Source of the DNA: Pohlia nutans
Taxonomy: Eukaryota > Streptophyta > Bryopsida > Bryales > Mniaceae
Direction: 5' to 3'
Assembly: GCA_022496805.1 (NCBI GenBank)
Contig: CM040093.1
Location: 13,184,213 to 13,248,212, forward strand
DNA: 64,000 nt
Under the pieces are notes generated by a model. The model did not search any database. It had not been told where the DNA came from and saw only the letters and a list, made by a program, of their open reading frames with translations. Made by a program: the position numbers and the translations under genes. Positions 36,601-48,056 of this stretch are shown here, in pieces. Position 1 is the first letter of the stretch. The number at the start of each line of letters is the position of its first letter.

Positions 36601-37663
36601 ACATGTCGAAACAGTAGAGGATACTGGAAGTTCTGGTTCATAGTCTCAGGAAACAACAGGCTGGCCATAGGAGCTTCAAATTTTGAGTTTCTTTTTTAAC
36701 GTTTCGGTTATTGATCTATGAAGGTGTCTTGCAGCTAGGAGTGCTGTTTTTGCCCTCTCTTATCGGGATCAACTCAAATGCCACTCCCTTTTCATGCACG
36801 TATAGCTCCTCTGTTCTGGTATGTTTTATTCAAACTGGAGTACATGACATAAAGTGTTCACATATTTTTTCGTAGCACAAATCTCTTCTTGATGCGTCAG
36901 TGTTTGTGCTGCTCGTTGATTTGTTCGAACTATGCTGTGGTTGAGTTTTGAGTATATTCTGGCCTGCTTTAGCCTCGTGTAAATACCTGGTCCAGACTAG
37001 GTTGTTCCTCTCACTGAGTAATGTCTTCATGTCCATATGAGAGCCCAATACTCAGGTGTTCATAGATCAGATTCAATTACCGTTCAAGAAAATAATTGAT
37101 TATCTTTTCGGTTTAAGTATGACACTTTTTCTTGCAACGGTGTAGCCCAGGGGATTACAATACAGGGCAGATAATGAAGATGAAGGAAAAACAGGCCGCC
37201 CAAAGCTTGTTACACTGAGCTGGAAAAACAGCAGCAATGGAAAACAAGACGGAGATGTTATTGTTCGCCTACCGCTGCCATATTCATTACCACCAGTGAA
37301 ATATGGCCCTAAAGGTCAGCGTGCACTTTTCTGATCTGCTTGATGTTGTTCGAGAGGATTTTCTTCAGATTGCTTTGATTGCTTACGACTTTCCCCACCT
37401 GCTGAAAACATGCTTCTTGGGCGTATTGCAGGATTGACATTACTTGTTTCGTTTGCATTCATTTCTTTAACTCCAGGTTGAGATCCCCGGGTATATGTCA
37501 TTTCAATGTACTCGAGCAACAGCCTCGGAAATGACATAATTTGTGCCTATGTTATGATGATGCAGACATACCATGGTCATGGGACAGGCAATACTCACAG
37601 CCAGATGTGTACGGTGAGTTGTGGCCTCGACAAGTGCGTCGTTACACCAAGCAAAACCAATGA
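30614..37663 (+). CDS. Tyrosyl-DNA phosphodiesterase 1, FHA-containing (16 exons, in-frame TAG)
   Basis: Sixteen exons join in phase: 30614-30628, 31152-31340, 31629-32012, 32352-32591, 32752-32812, 33211-33287, 33678-33938, 34126-34215, 34648-34782, 34980-35129, 35302-35405, 35643-35696, 36447-36537, 36735-36818, 37146-37314, 37566-37663. Full reading is 733 residues. Residues ~5-115 are an FHA domain ([20 protein letters not shown]); a short UIM-like [14 protein letters not shown] follows at ~190. The TDP fold has HKD motif 1 ([10 protein letters not shown], His344 and Lys346, with HTANL) and motif 2 ([10 protein letters not shown], His574 and Lys576), ending [23 protein letters not shown]1 removes stalled topoisomerase I from DNA 3' ends in the nucleus. 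Codon 588 (36448-36450) is TAG where the family has Trp, just before [13 protein letters not shown] with the catalytic Asn. All other exons and splice sites are intact. Confidence 0.92.
34313..34550. repeat. GGGGCTAAA-rich degenerate element in TDP1 intron 8
   Basis: Repeated TTTAGCCC / GGGGCTAAA units and a CACTGGGAAGTTTGA terminus-like sequence at 34388 resemble the CACTG-ended MITE at 7172-7447. No clean pair of ends was found, so it is probably a decayed or rearranged copy. Confidence 0.5.
35747..36190. mobile_element. TTAA-ended miniature element in TDP1 intron 12 (444 bp)
   Basis: Left end TTAACCCTTAAATGCGCAGA, right end the inverse of TTAACACTTAAGTGTGCAGG; matching continues a few bases further in. 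No ORF. It fills much of the intron just upstream of the exon that carries the TAG codon. Confidence 0.75.
36448..36450 (+). other. Premature TAG in TDP1 exon 13
   Basis: Exon 13 starts at 36447. The split codon GC|A gives Ala, then TAG, then TTC TTG TTG ACG TCG TCG AAC (FLLTSSN). TDP1 proteins read [17 protein letters not shown] here, so a TGG-to-TAG change (G to A) explains the stop. Using the AG within ATAG as the splice acceptor instead gives TGA three codons later, so alternative splicing at that site does not rescue the frame. Confidence 0.85.
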
Positions 37664-38634
37664 TTCTGAACACATACTTTCAAGATGTAGAGTAGTAATG
37701 CAAATTCATGACTGGGAGTTACTGCATTCCTTGTCAATCTTAGAAGTTGGAGATGAAGTTGAATGAATTGGTTGCAACACTAGGACTGAAACTTCGAAAT
37801 TCAAGAGCCTCTGGAGAGTAATTACATGAGATTTTGAAATTTGAATCTGATATTATTTTGGTCTGTGCCATTACTGGCATGGGAGATGGGTGAGTCATAT
37901 TCTCTTTCACCAATCAGACTGGCTGGACTCAAACTTTAAAGAACAAGGTCCAGATCTGGACGTCTGCACCACTTCATACAAAAGGATTGCAAGCTTGTTT
38001 TCGGCACTTTTGACATGGATTTTGGCGGTGGACGAAGTGGAGCGGTTTGATGAATTTCATCAAGTTGTGCATTTCACTTAACCCCTAAAGGACCAAGGAT
38101 TCATGGTTTTAAAATCACAAATTTAATCGATCATATTATGCTAATATAATTCAGATGGGACCAAATTTTATATCATTGGAATCAGTGATGAACATTGCAT
38201 GTGTTGGTCAAGAAGCAAATAAATTTAAAAAACAGCAAGTCCACGTAGGATGAGATGATGTACTCAAAATTCCTTAAAAAAGAAAAAGAAAAAATAATAA
38301 AACATGAGGTCTGATTTGGGCTCCTTGGGGTTAATTATTGAGCACAACCACAAACATCATTGTCCCTGTTATTTTGTAAGATTTGCATCAAATATGAACT
38401 TGTTTTAATCAATGCATATAAATTCAGGTTATCACAACAATATTGTAGCCATAACAATATTGTACCCATATACAAGTTTCATACAAAAATAATTCTAAAA
38501 TGGAATGATTTTTTGAGGAATTATGTTTTCAAAACAATTTTCTATGTTTGTGGAAAATCTTGCGAGAATTTGAGATTTGACAAAATAGAATTTACCAATT
38601 ATTTGTTGTATAAACTTGCTATGTAAGTATGGTA
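37664..38634. other. 3' flank of TDP1; no further gene
   Basis: No coding exon seen beyond the TDP1 stop. The interval contains the short TTAA element listed separately at 38078-38334. Confidence 0.35.
38078..38334. mobile_element. TTAA-ended miniature element, short type (257 bp)
   Basis: Starts TTAACCCCTAAAGGACCAAG and ends CTCCTTGGGGTTAA. The interior shares GATTCATGGTTTTAAAAT-like sequence and TGTGTTGGTCAA with the element at 21918, so both belong to one subfamily. Confidence 0.8.
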
Positions 38635-38825
38635 TGTCCATAGCACAATAGAGCGAAAGAAAATCTTCATTTAGATCCACTTTTCTAAGTAATGAAGGAA
38701 TGTCATTTGTATTCCATGACTTTTGGAACTACCGTGTCATTGTCACGTAAACTTAGTTTCTAATTGTAATTAGACTTTGGTCTTATTGCAAAAGGGTGTT
38801 GGCTCCCATTGCTTTATTATGTTGT
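38635..38825 (+). repeat. Dispersed ~190-bp repeat, copy 1
   Basis: Shares AATGTCATTTGTATTCCATG, GGAACTACCGTGTCATTG and CACGTAAACTTAGTTT with 45475-45665 in the same orientation. No ORF, class unknown. Confidence 0.75.
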
Positions 38826-39470
38826 CCGATGTGAGCCGTTCAAACGGCTCACCCAATGCAGTAAAGTTACCGTAAGTTTTGTTGAATTTTATGACTTGCA
38901 TGGTTTTTTATCGATGTTTTTTGCATTTATGATTGTTTGAGCGTATTTAGTGTTAGAAGATTGCTAGTTCTTGAGAGAATTGCGTGAATGATGGTTGTGA
39001 TGTTTTATGAGTTAATTAGTGGTTTTTGGTTGTATAATTCGTGAGTGCTAGAAGTCTTGTTGAAGACTGTTATCTTTTGCTTTGTAATTGTGGGGTGATT
39101 TGTAATGTTGGTTAAGGATTGTTTGGTGGTGCATGGAAGAGCTGCCAATTTTTTCCAACCCCTCCTACTTTCAATTCTCATCCTAACATTGTAATCTGTG
39201 TTTCACAATGTTTCACCAAAATCCCGTATGCGCACATACCCTCGCATCCATATTTCATGCCACTCTTAATCCATTACGTAGCAGGAGGTGGGACTCACTA
39301 TCGAACTCACTATATCTTCAGATCCATAGTATAGAGAATTCAGTGATGTCTATTGTACTACTAGACGTAAACGTCCACGTCACTTCAGTGCGCCTCAATG
39401 ACTGGGGTTGAATATAACAAAGATAGGTTGATGGGCATGTTGTCATACCAGGACCAGGAATAAAAAAGCA
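38826..39470. other. No gene recognised
   Basis: AT-rich sequence between the dispersed repeat and the TTAA element at 39471. Only short frames without motifs. Confidence 0.35.
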
Positions 39471-40046
39471 TTAACCCCTAAACGTCCTCACCTATGTCCA
39501 GTTTGGGCAGTTTTGCAAAGATGCATTATAAAATGCAACTAAAATGAATATTTGGAACTTAATGTATGAATAAAAGTTATACATTTTGAAATTTAGATTC
39601 AATCTATACGGTTAGATCTCTGATTGCTATCACTAATATTTTTCTATAAATTTTGAAACATAAAATAAAAAAATATTTTGTAATTCGATTACGAATAAGA
39701 TATTGACAGTATGGGGATGAAATTTGTTGTGATGGGTTATAATGTAGTACTCTACGTGTAGTGATTTTTGGAGATTTTTTGGATGCTTGATTTTATGAGT
39801 TTATTTTTTCAAGAACACTTTTAGACTAAAATCTTCAAAATTTTGGGTGAAACACTGCAAACGAAATGAGGCATAATTTTTTCAGAAATTGTTTCCTTTT
39901 TGATCGGATCACACATACATGAAGCTAACTTCCCATAAAAAATTCAGTAAAAAAATCACACTACAAAAAGTGCATGACGGATGAGAAACTGCGGATGAAA
40001 TCTGTACATCATGCAAAATATGCATGGTTGGGCAGTTAGGGGTTAA
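39471..40046. mobile_element. TTAA-ended miniature element, long type (576 bp)
   Basis: Starts TTAACCCCTAAACGTCCTCA and ends CAGTTAGGGGTTAA. It is the same family as 51602, 54407, 54979 and 55582: GTTTTGCAAAGATGCATTAT at one end, TATTTTGCATGATGTACAG-like sequence at the other. Confidence 0.85.
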
Positions 40047-40512
40047 GCCTCAAGTGTCCATACTATTGTTATCCGGTCAAACCTCATCAATTCCTCATAT
40101 TTTAAAACATATTATATTTTATAAGATTTTATAAGATTTTTCATAGTTAAATAAATAAAATCACAGTAATTACAAAAACACTTAAAATAGAATGTTTTTT
40201 TAAAGGAAAATATAAATAATAGTGATGAACAACAAGGTGTAGATGGCATGCTTCTTGAGCATACATAAAAAGAAATTTGATAGAAAAACGTTTTCTGCTG
40301 TATATATTGGAATTTTAGGGTTTTGAGCTTTAAAGTGCTATAAAAGACGCATTTTTAACAATTTTGAAGAATGGTAAATTGAACTAGAAAATAGAAGGTA
40401 GCCCCCACACTTTCCTAGTTGGGACCATTTTCATTTGAAATTAAAAACTAGGTGAAAACTAGCGTTTGACTGAAAAATGACCAAAGATGGCCCCACGGGG
40501 CTCCTTACACAC
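40047..40512 (+). repeat. Spacer duplicated in inverse orientation at 51059-51601
   Basis: The sequence between two TTAA elements shares CGGTCAAACCTCATCAATT, CATAGTTAAATAAATAAAAT-like stretches and GGCCCCACGGGGCTCCT-like sequence with the inverse of 51059-51601. The copy unit is therefore larger than one miniature element. Confidence 0.65.
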
Positions 40513-41091
40513 TTAACCCTTAAAGGACCATGAAGCCCCCACATGGCTTCTGGAACTAGAAAGTGAGGAATTTCAAGTTATTAGGCTTTTAATTGTAGGA
40601 TGAGTAACAAAGAGACCCTAGCTCTTTTTGAGAGCTGAATCTATAGGTACTTCCCGATCGGAAATTCATGAAGTCTGCGATTTTTGATGATTTTTTTGAG
40701 TTGCAAGGAGGCTATTTAGGCGTTACTTCAGACCCTCATATCTTCCTCCTCAAGCCTCCACATTATGCGAATTTTTTTCACATGTTTAAAATGATAATCT
40801 CTATGCACAGTAAAAATTTCAGAATTTTTGGAGCACTTTTGAACAACCCAATTTCAGCATGTATACAAAATACCCCAAACAAGTTTCATCAATCTTCTCA
40901 ACGGTGGCATTTTCTCAAAAATTGTGCGATTTTTTTTATCCTTTTTTCATACAGAAGTTACATAAGTCTTCTTTAATTTCAATGATGCTGATAGTCAAAA
41001 TTACCCCACACCAATGAGGAATTGAGCTTGTTACAAGAGCTAGTCAAGAAAACAAGAGCTAAGTTCAACACCCCAGTCCTTTAGGGGTTAA
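40513..41091. mobile_element. TTAA-ended miniature element, distinct interior (579 bp)
   Basis: Left end TTAACCCTTAAAGGACCATG, right end the inverse of TTAACCCCTAAAGGACTGGG. The interior does not resemble the other long copies, so it is a separate subfamily using the same ends. Confidence 0.8.
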
Positions 41092-41152
41092 AAATTAATG
41101 AGTTGCATAAGAAGAACTCCCTCTGTCCCATAAAAAGAGCATGAAAAATTAT

Positions 41153-41427
41153 TACCGTACGTGAAAGGCAGGGTCGGCACTTTCAAAAGTAATTATTAAG
41201 AAATCGGCTATTAATAGCTAACATTAAAAAAATCCGGTAGCTAAACGTTTTTTTTTTTTTTTTCTGTCTACGATTTTCGTTGAGTGTTATGTTTTTATTC
41301 TATTTTTTTTCAGCTTTTTGTCGACTTTATTTTTGATGATTTCGACAAAATACTTAATAATTTTTATTTTTTTTCGGCATTTTTTTGGAGAATTATTTTC
41401 TGCCGACCCTGCCTTCCACGTACGGTA
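41153..41427. mobile_element. 275-bp MITE with ~27-bp terminal inverted repeats
   Basis: Left TACCGTACGTGAAAGGCAGG plus GTCGGCA, right TGCCGACCCTGCCTTCCACG plus TACGGTA, nearly perfect inverses. TA at each outer edge could be the duplication. The interior is T-rich, with no ORF. A Stowaway-like CTCCCTCTGTCCCATAAAAA lies just outside at 41118. Superfamily uncertain, probably Tc1/mariner-related. Confidence 0.7.
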
Positions 41428-41881
41428 TGCAGCAGAGTAGAATTCAGGTACGTAATGTCACATATCACACCGACCTCTCTTCTGTCACGCTCCCATGTTA
41501 ACACTACAGAATTCCTTATTATCACGTGGACTTTGGGTGCCAAAGGCGTGATAATAAAGAGTTGTGAGTGTACAGTATTCCATGCTTTTCCCCGGAAGAA
41601 ATTGTTGGGTCTTCTGCGGAGTGCGTGCCAGTTGCACAGATTGCACTTCTGCATCCGAAGCCCAAACACCAGTCAAGTGAAACCATGGCTTCAGTTAGAT
41701 CTGAACATAGGTCCTTCACATACCGTCATTTGTGAAGGGTCTGGCAGAGTTTCAATTGTTCGGAGAGGTTTTAAGAGTTGGGCGTAGGAGAACATGTGTG
41801 TTTCAGGAACAGATGCTTGCGTTGTGAAGTTCAGGCGGAGGTAGAATTCCTCAGATGCAGTGATTTAGAAACGGGGGAGCT

Positions 41882-44616
41882 ATGGAGGAGCGATGCCTGG
41901 GAGCCTTGATTACCATTCTAGGGTTTGCAGCTTTGTTGCAGCAAGTATCCGCTGAAGGTAAGCTCCAAAAATAGATTTATGATGTTGTGTAAAGATCCAT
42001 GGGACATTAGGTGTAAGCAAAAGCTCGACAAGAATGAGGTGAAAACAAGTGAGCATAACGTAGAAGCACCTTTATCTTGGAAGCTGTGATCTATGACTCA
42101 CATAGAAATACATTTGAAATGAAGTCGATTCTTAGAGCGTGTTGCAATTAGGCGTTTTAGTGTTAATGAAAATGTTTAAGTTTTTTATGGTCTTTTTAGC
42201 GATTGAAAGACAATTCCAATACATTTTTGCATGTATCTCTTGGATATTAGGTGAATAAGTTATGAATTTTCAAAGATTGACCTAAAAATCAACCTTAGGC
42301 TTTGGTGTACATACTCATAATCATGGTAGTCAAAATTGATTAGGGTTTGATTTTGGGTGTCGCTACCTTAATTGTATGGAGTTCTTGTATGACAGGCTGC
42401 TTCTGGAACAGCAGATGCCAAAACCTGTGGATGGGTGGCTGTGGAAATGGCTATACGCCAGTGGAAACGTCGAACGACTGTCAAGGCCTTTGTCCAATGC
42501 CCCAGTATGGCACATGCCCTCCCTTCTTCACCAGATTCCAGTGCTGCATAGAAGGTCTGAGCTCCATGCCCTTGTTTTTCATGCCCTATCTTCATTCATG
42601 TCAATTTTCAAGCTCTGTGATACACTCAACACTATCTAACGACACACTCTGTAATTGCACATTTCCTTAGAATCTTTCATGTTGTGTACACATCTGATTT
42701 CAAGTTGTCAATAAATGTTCTCTTGGTGATTTCCTGTTTTTTCCGTAGTACTGTTTTGAATGTTTTTTATGATTTTCTAATCATCATCTGTGCACTTACA
42801 TCATCTCAACAAAAATGCAGTTTAAAGTTGTATGAGAAAAGTTTTTTTTGACAATCTTGATCTGATTGGACGACTTCGACATGTCGAGTGTTAACAAAAA
42901 CTCTTCTTTGTGATGGAGTGTCATTTGAGAGGGTTGAGTGTATTCATAAGCATCTTATTCAAGTGGCAATGGAAGCTCTTCTTCTATGCGCTTTGGTAAA
43001 TTTTTGGGGCTAGTTTGTACTATGGAGGACTCAGAGGAGGAATCCCAGTATACTATAGGGTTTGTACTTCCAAGTGTCACGAAGACTAAATCCCAACCTC
43101 AAAGTGCTCTTCATAAATCACAAGTCTTATGAAACAAAGTGAGGAGGGTTTGTAATAAGGCTGAAGTGGTTGCTAAGCTGTGCAGACCGTCTTGTTTAGG
43201 GTCTAATTCATAAGATGGGCTCCCCTTTAAGTTGATCTCTTTGTCCTCTTGTTTTTATAAATCCACTAGTGTCCTCTATACTTTGGATAAGACTTTCATA
43301 TTCTGTACACCAGGTCCTCTACACTATTCCTGTCTCAATTTTGGTTACAGATCGTAATTAGAGAGTTTCTGTGGTTTCTACTTGTTACTATTTTTTAACA
43401 TCTTCATGTTTGATCGTGGACCAGATAAGGCAAGAGAAAGTACCAGCTGCAGTAGGTGTTCAAATAAAAAGGACATAGGAAACGAATGGATTTGCTGCAG
43501 TGACTGCTCCGATCCTGCTCTTACAGACGTGAAGAGCAAGACTGGCTACTGCCAGACGGATGCTTATCTAAGCGTGCAGCCAAAACCCCGGGGTATATTA
43601 TACCGAAAGCATTATTGCTGGATTGTCTCTATTTTTGACTTTCGACCTCTTTTGGCTGAATGCGGTTGTTAAACTTTGCTGTATTGTACAACAGAGTTGT
43701 TTAAATGGAATGCTCGAGAGTGGACGAGTTGCCGTGGTCGCTGCAAGAAAGCTTCACGAACTAGGGAGGTCCAGTGTCTTCGGTATATGGAAAATGCTCC
43801 TCATTTGACCGCTGTTGTGAAGGATGATAAATGCTTGGCTTCCAACAAGGTACTTTTTCTCTCCTTATAAACGCTTGCAAACTCACATGCGGACCTCTAG
43901 TTGTTGGCAGTAATATAGATGTGTTTCATAAAATTACTGCTATTCATTGAAACTCAGTTAGCTTTACATCCACAACACCTATAATGTCCAGTTTTCATTC
44001 TGAAAATTTAAGCGTTTACTTTTTATCCACACACCCAACACTAGTGGGAATATAAATCAACACTTAACTATCTCCTTTGTGTTTTAAAAAGGGAATAATA
44101 CAAACATAACTTCTATAGATGATTTAACTTATAACATGGTACCCATTCCGGAGGTTTGACTGTGTGTTCTCTTAATTGTGGATGCATGCTGAGGTTTATA
44201 ATTGTGAAGTAACAAGTATAATGTTGTTTGGGACTTGCAGCCTTCAAGTCAAGAACATTGCTCTCCTCCAAGTTGCATGGGCACCAGTCATCACAAGGGT
44301 CAAGGGTTGCCAATCTGGGCAACAGTATTGATCAGTTTGACAGGTCTTGCTGCCGCTGGAGGTCTGGCTTTCGTCGGTTTCATATTCTACAGGTATGAAA
44401 TTTGGCACTTTTCTCTTGAAAGCTGGCAGGTATTTAGGACCTTGAGAGTTTATGCCAATTTCTGCATATTTAATGCATCCTGTGTGTTTTATATCAGTTG
44501 CCTGTATGTGGTATTGAGAAGCAGACGCTAATAGCTGTTTGGATGTGTGAATGTGCAGACGATCTTACGACAGTAATCATGGGTTTGTGTATGTCCAACT
44601 GGATAGCTATTCATGA
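41882..44616 (+). CDS. Type I membrane protein with thrombospondin-type-1-like domain (6 exons)
   Basis: Exons 41882-41957, 42396-42554, 43425-43592, 43695-43849, 44241-44392 and 44559-44616 join in phase to 255 residues. Residues 1-24 are a signal peptide (LGALITILGFAALLQQVSA). Residues ~26-134 form a cysteine-rich region with CxxC-type spacing (CFWNSRCQNLWMGGCGNGY, CSRCSNKKDIGNEWICCSDC). Residues ~139-198 read like a TSP1 repeat: W-x5-W-x2-C (WNAREWTSC), RGRCKKASRTREVQC, DDKCLASNKPSSQEHC, SPPSC. Then a membrane helix at ~209-236 (IWATVLISLTGLAAAGGLAF) and a 19-residue cytoplasmic tail with several Tyr. Expected location: plasma membrane, or a secretory compartment. TSR domains mediate extracellular binding in animals; in plants they are rarely described. 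All splice sites are GT-AG. Function unknown. Confidence 0.8.
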
Positions 44617-45474
44617 TTGTGATGGCAACAAAGCTGTTTTTTCAATAGTTTTATTGTATTTTATGTTGGTTCTGAGCGTTGGCAGCTACTTTGTTTGCTC
44701 AAGTGATGCCGCTATAGGTGTAGTAATAGTGTACAGTAATTTAATTGGTTTGCCCTACATGTTGTGGGAAGCGTATTTTCTTTACCTCCAACTGCCAATT
44801 ATCTGTGGAAAGAGAAAAGTAGTGGTCAAAAAAGAAAGACTTTTGTGTCATTTTTGAGGTATCACAAATGATAGATTGCTTTGTCAAAGTGATCAGCTTT
44901 GTTGTTTTTGGTATTGGGAGAATTCGCTTGTTAAAATATGCCTACAGGTCCACTTTTTGGTCCCTTGAAATTTGTAGAGAGTAAGAATTGGACACGTTTA
45001 GCACTTTATTTAGAGATGTTTCAAGTAATAGTGACCATTCTCATGATTTTGGCTCTAGAGCCCCAATGTTGCGTGTGCATTGAGGATGCTATTGTGTGTG
45101 ATTGTCAAATGCAACTTATTCATAAAGTGACTTTCTCTAGCTAAAGAACGGCATTTTTTTTTCCTCACCATTTGCCCAAGGGAATGTGCAAAAAACTTAA
45201 ATGAATGCACTAGCAAATGGAAAAAGAACCAAGAAAAATTCTTTAATTTTTCTTGAAAACACCAATTGGTTTTGTTTTTTTGAATTTGTAATGTTGAAAT
45301 CATAGAAAACCTAATATTTATGAGAATGCTTCTAATTCATATATTTTGGAGCATAATGTTTAATCTTCCATTGATTATTATTTTTAACTTTTGGTCCTTA
45401 GTACAAAATATAGGTATTACATTTTGGATGTTGAATCTTTATAATGCCTCTATCAATGGAGTGACCAACATAGC
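44617..45474. other. No gene recognised; 3' flank
   Basis: AT-rich sequence after the membrane-protein gene; contains its 3' UTR. Frames at 44498-44857 and 44938-45144 overlap or follow the last exon and show no motif. Confidence 0.35.
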
Positions 45475-45665
45475 ATAATAGGACAGTGCAATTGGATCAA
45501 AAGAGAATATTCACCTAGATCCACTTTTCTAGATAATGAGGGAATGTCATTTGTATTCCATGGATTTTGGAACTACCGTGTCATTGCCACGTAAACTTAG
45601 TTTTTAATTGTAATTGACTATAGTCCCATTGCAAAAGGGTGTTGCCTTTCATTGCTCTATTATAG
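45475..45665 (+). repeat. Dispersed ~190-bp repeat, copy 2
   Basis: Same unit and orientation as 38635-38825: ATCCACTTTTCTA, AATGTCATTTGTATTCCATG and GCCACGTAAACTTAGTTT shared. Confidence 0.75.
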
Positions 45666-45705
45666 TATGACTACATTATCATTTGAACAAAACATCCTAA
45701 ATATT

Positions 45706-45905
45706 TTGCCAAGATCATAACATTGAGTAGTCTTCATGCCCACTGCCTTTCTTTCATGCACTCTACTCATTACCTTGAGCCTCCACCTATCCACTTAGCT
45801 ACGATGAAGTATTATTGGATGTGGAATATTCCACACCATCTACTCTAGAGCCAAGGCAAAAACAGTGCATGCTACTGAATGTTATGATACTTATGAATGT
45901 TATGG
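45706..45905 (+). repeat. Dispersed ~165-bp repeat with intact Harbinger target site, copy 1
   Basis: Shares CTTCATGCCCACTGCCTTTC, GAGCCTCCACCT, TGTGGAATATTCCACA and CAGTGCATGCTACTGA with 47890-48056 and (inverted) with 49840-49990. Here GCTACTGAATGTTATG is uninterrupted, which makes it the empty site of the MITE at 48057. Confidence 0.8.
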
Positions 45906-46399
45906 AAATTATTTCCAAATTAGCATTACCTGTTCAAACAACATGCCGGTAATTGGGAAATGACATCAGGAACGGTGAACATTTCAACCTCTTAATGTAG
46001 TTCCAACAGGGAGTTTGCACAAGAGCCAATGGACGACAAAATTTGTTTTAGTACTGGATCTGGAGATTCAACAAATCACAAATTCTCAAAATCTCAGATT
46101 CAAATAATCTTTATGTATTAATTACTCATAAGTCCAAAACTCTTGACTGATCGATGCAACAATCCTCAACAACAGGCGCTCTGATCCACAAATTAATATA
46201 AGCCGGACTTATGTATACATATGATTACGTATTACAAGTGCAAAGTCGTCATGTACAACCATACCGTGAGATCAGATAATCACTGTCCACCCATATACAT
46301 ATTATGGAATCTAGTACTCAATCACTGCAAGTAAAGCTTGATCAGGCCGGAAACTAAACACAAGGTTCAGAGTGTCATGATCTACACATGCACAATTAT

Positions 46400-47462
46400 C
46401 TACAGGCCGAAAAGGTGGTGCTTCTTCTCCCCACCCTCATCAACATTCGCACCGGCGTCATCGCCGTACTGCTGCTGCGGCTGGTCCTCCGAAGCCTCCG
46501 AACTATCATGAACATATGTATTCGTTAATCGAAATGGCAGTGCGCAAGCAGTAACTAAAACAAGTACAATTGCACAAAACTTAACGAATAGAACCCCGGG
46601 GGTGCACACTGTTAAATTTGTGACAGTTCACAAAAGGGGTATTAATTTGAACATTTCCGTACATACAATAGACATATTTAGAGATGAAAACATTAACGTA
46701 TACTTACGTTAATCATATATTTGGGACGGAATAGATCTGTATACAAAAGTTTTTAGACATATAATGGGTTCATGAACGCATGTGATTCTCAAACATAATG
46801 TAGAGTTGAAACCTCACTTCTCATGATGCTCGTAGGCTTTGTATCCGGCGAATCCGAGGATGCCAGCTCCCACTACACCTCCAGCCACTTCCTCCTCCAG
46901 CTTGCGGCGTCTCCTCTCCTTCTCCTCGTCCGAGATGTCGTCTCGGTTGGCCAAATTCTCCACCTGCAGTAACACAATTCACACGTTAATCAAGTAAATT
47001 ACACAAGGAATCCTGACCATATTACCAGACAGTAACGGGTACATATGGTAAATTCTTGGTAATCACTTGCTAAATTGAACAACTGCTTGCAGAACCTGCT
47101 ATAAACAGCAGTTCGGCAGTAATGTTTTACTTCCCATTGAATTGGACATTCAAGGTTCCCTGTGCTATCGATGAGAATTATGTAAGCAAGGGAATCAGGA
47201 CATGAAACAGTTCTTCCCTACATTTGGTACACTTGCCAAAAGAATCAAGTTAATGAATATACTGATCGATGCTTACATCTTCCTTCCTGAGGGAGCTGTT
47301 CTGGTATCCGTGACTGGTGTCGTCGCCATAGCCCATGTTGTCATTGCCGTATCCACCATCGGTGCTCTGGCCGTATCCACCGTCGGTGCTCTGGCCATAC
47401 CCAGACTGGTCACCGTAGCCAGAGTCTCCTCCGTATGGCTGCTGTTCCCTGTCGTAGTCCAT
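46400..47462 (-). CDS. ABA/WDS-induced (ASR) protein (3 exons)
   Basis: Exons 47462-47277, 46963-46818 and 46502-46400 join in phase to 144 residues. The N-terminal ~50 residues are Gly/Tyr/Gln/Asp-rich and repetitive (three GYGQSTDGGYG-like units), probably disordered. The second exon encodes the ABA/WDS core: EEKERRRRKLEEEVAGGVVG, AGILGFAGYKAYEHHE. The third gives an acidic, Gln-rich tail ending KKHHLFGL, the family's His-rich C-terminus. ASR proteins are small hydrophilic, zinc-binding, stress- and ABA-induced proteins with chaperone and DNA-binding roles in nucleus and cytosol. The order is unusual: the repetitive Gly/Tyr part sits where other ASRs have a His-rich zinc-binding stretch. 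Without the last splice, exon 2 would end in TGA after HHEK. Both introns show GT-AG ends. Confidence 0.8.
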
Positions 47463-47889
47463 GGCTCTCGGATGCGAATGCTAGTAAGTTAGTCGATCGA
47501 TGTTGAAAGTGTCAGTGCAAAGTTGGAAGCTGCTTGTAGTGCACAATGACACTGGAGTTTATATACACAAAGGGCGCTATCGTACACTGTCCGATCTGTC
47601 GGAGGATGGGTTTGCCACGTTTTCTGCAACGGATCGGAGCTTGTGAGGGACTTCTCATCAGACCCCGGAAGTACATTTGGCAGTGGCTGCAGAAATGTTA
47701 CTTGGCAAGCAGGCACAGGGCAGGGATCCTGGATATGCTATTCTATGATACTTTCTCTCTTGCGCAATGCGCCTCTCGAGCTACCGATGCATGCTTTTAC
47801 TCAAATCACCTTCCATGTGGCCTCATGGAAACATGATCTCCGCTACACTGCATAGTGTCGGTTGTCACGTAATGTCATGCTCAATTAGA

Positions 47890-48056
47890 ACATTCGTAAC
47901 AATATTCAGTAGCCTTCATGCCCACTGCCTTTCCTTCATGCAAGTCTCTGCTCATCACCTTGAGCCTCCACCTGTCCACTGATGAACTACTATTGGGTGT
48001 GGAATATTCCACATCATCTACTGTAGAGCCAAGGCAGATACAGTGCATGCTACTGA
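47890..48056 (+). repeat. Dispersed ~165-bp repeat, copy 2, split by a MITE
   Basis: Continues after the MITE at 48395 (TGAATGTTATG). Matches 45706-45905 in the same orientation. Confidence 0.8.

Noticed and set aside
41284..41787. 167-codon frame (+)
   Set aside because: Overlaps the right half of a 275-bp MITE and unannotated flank; T-rich start, no motif, no ATG-supported coding composition.
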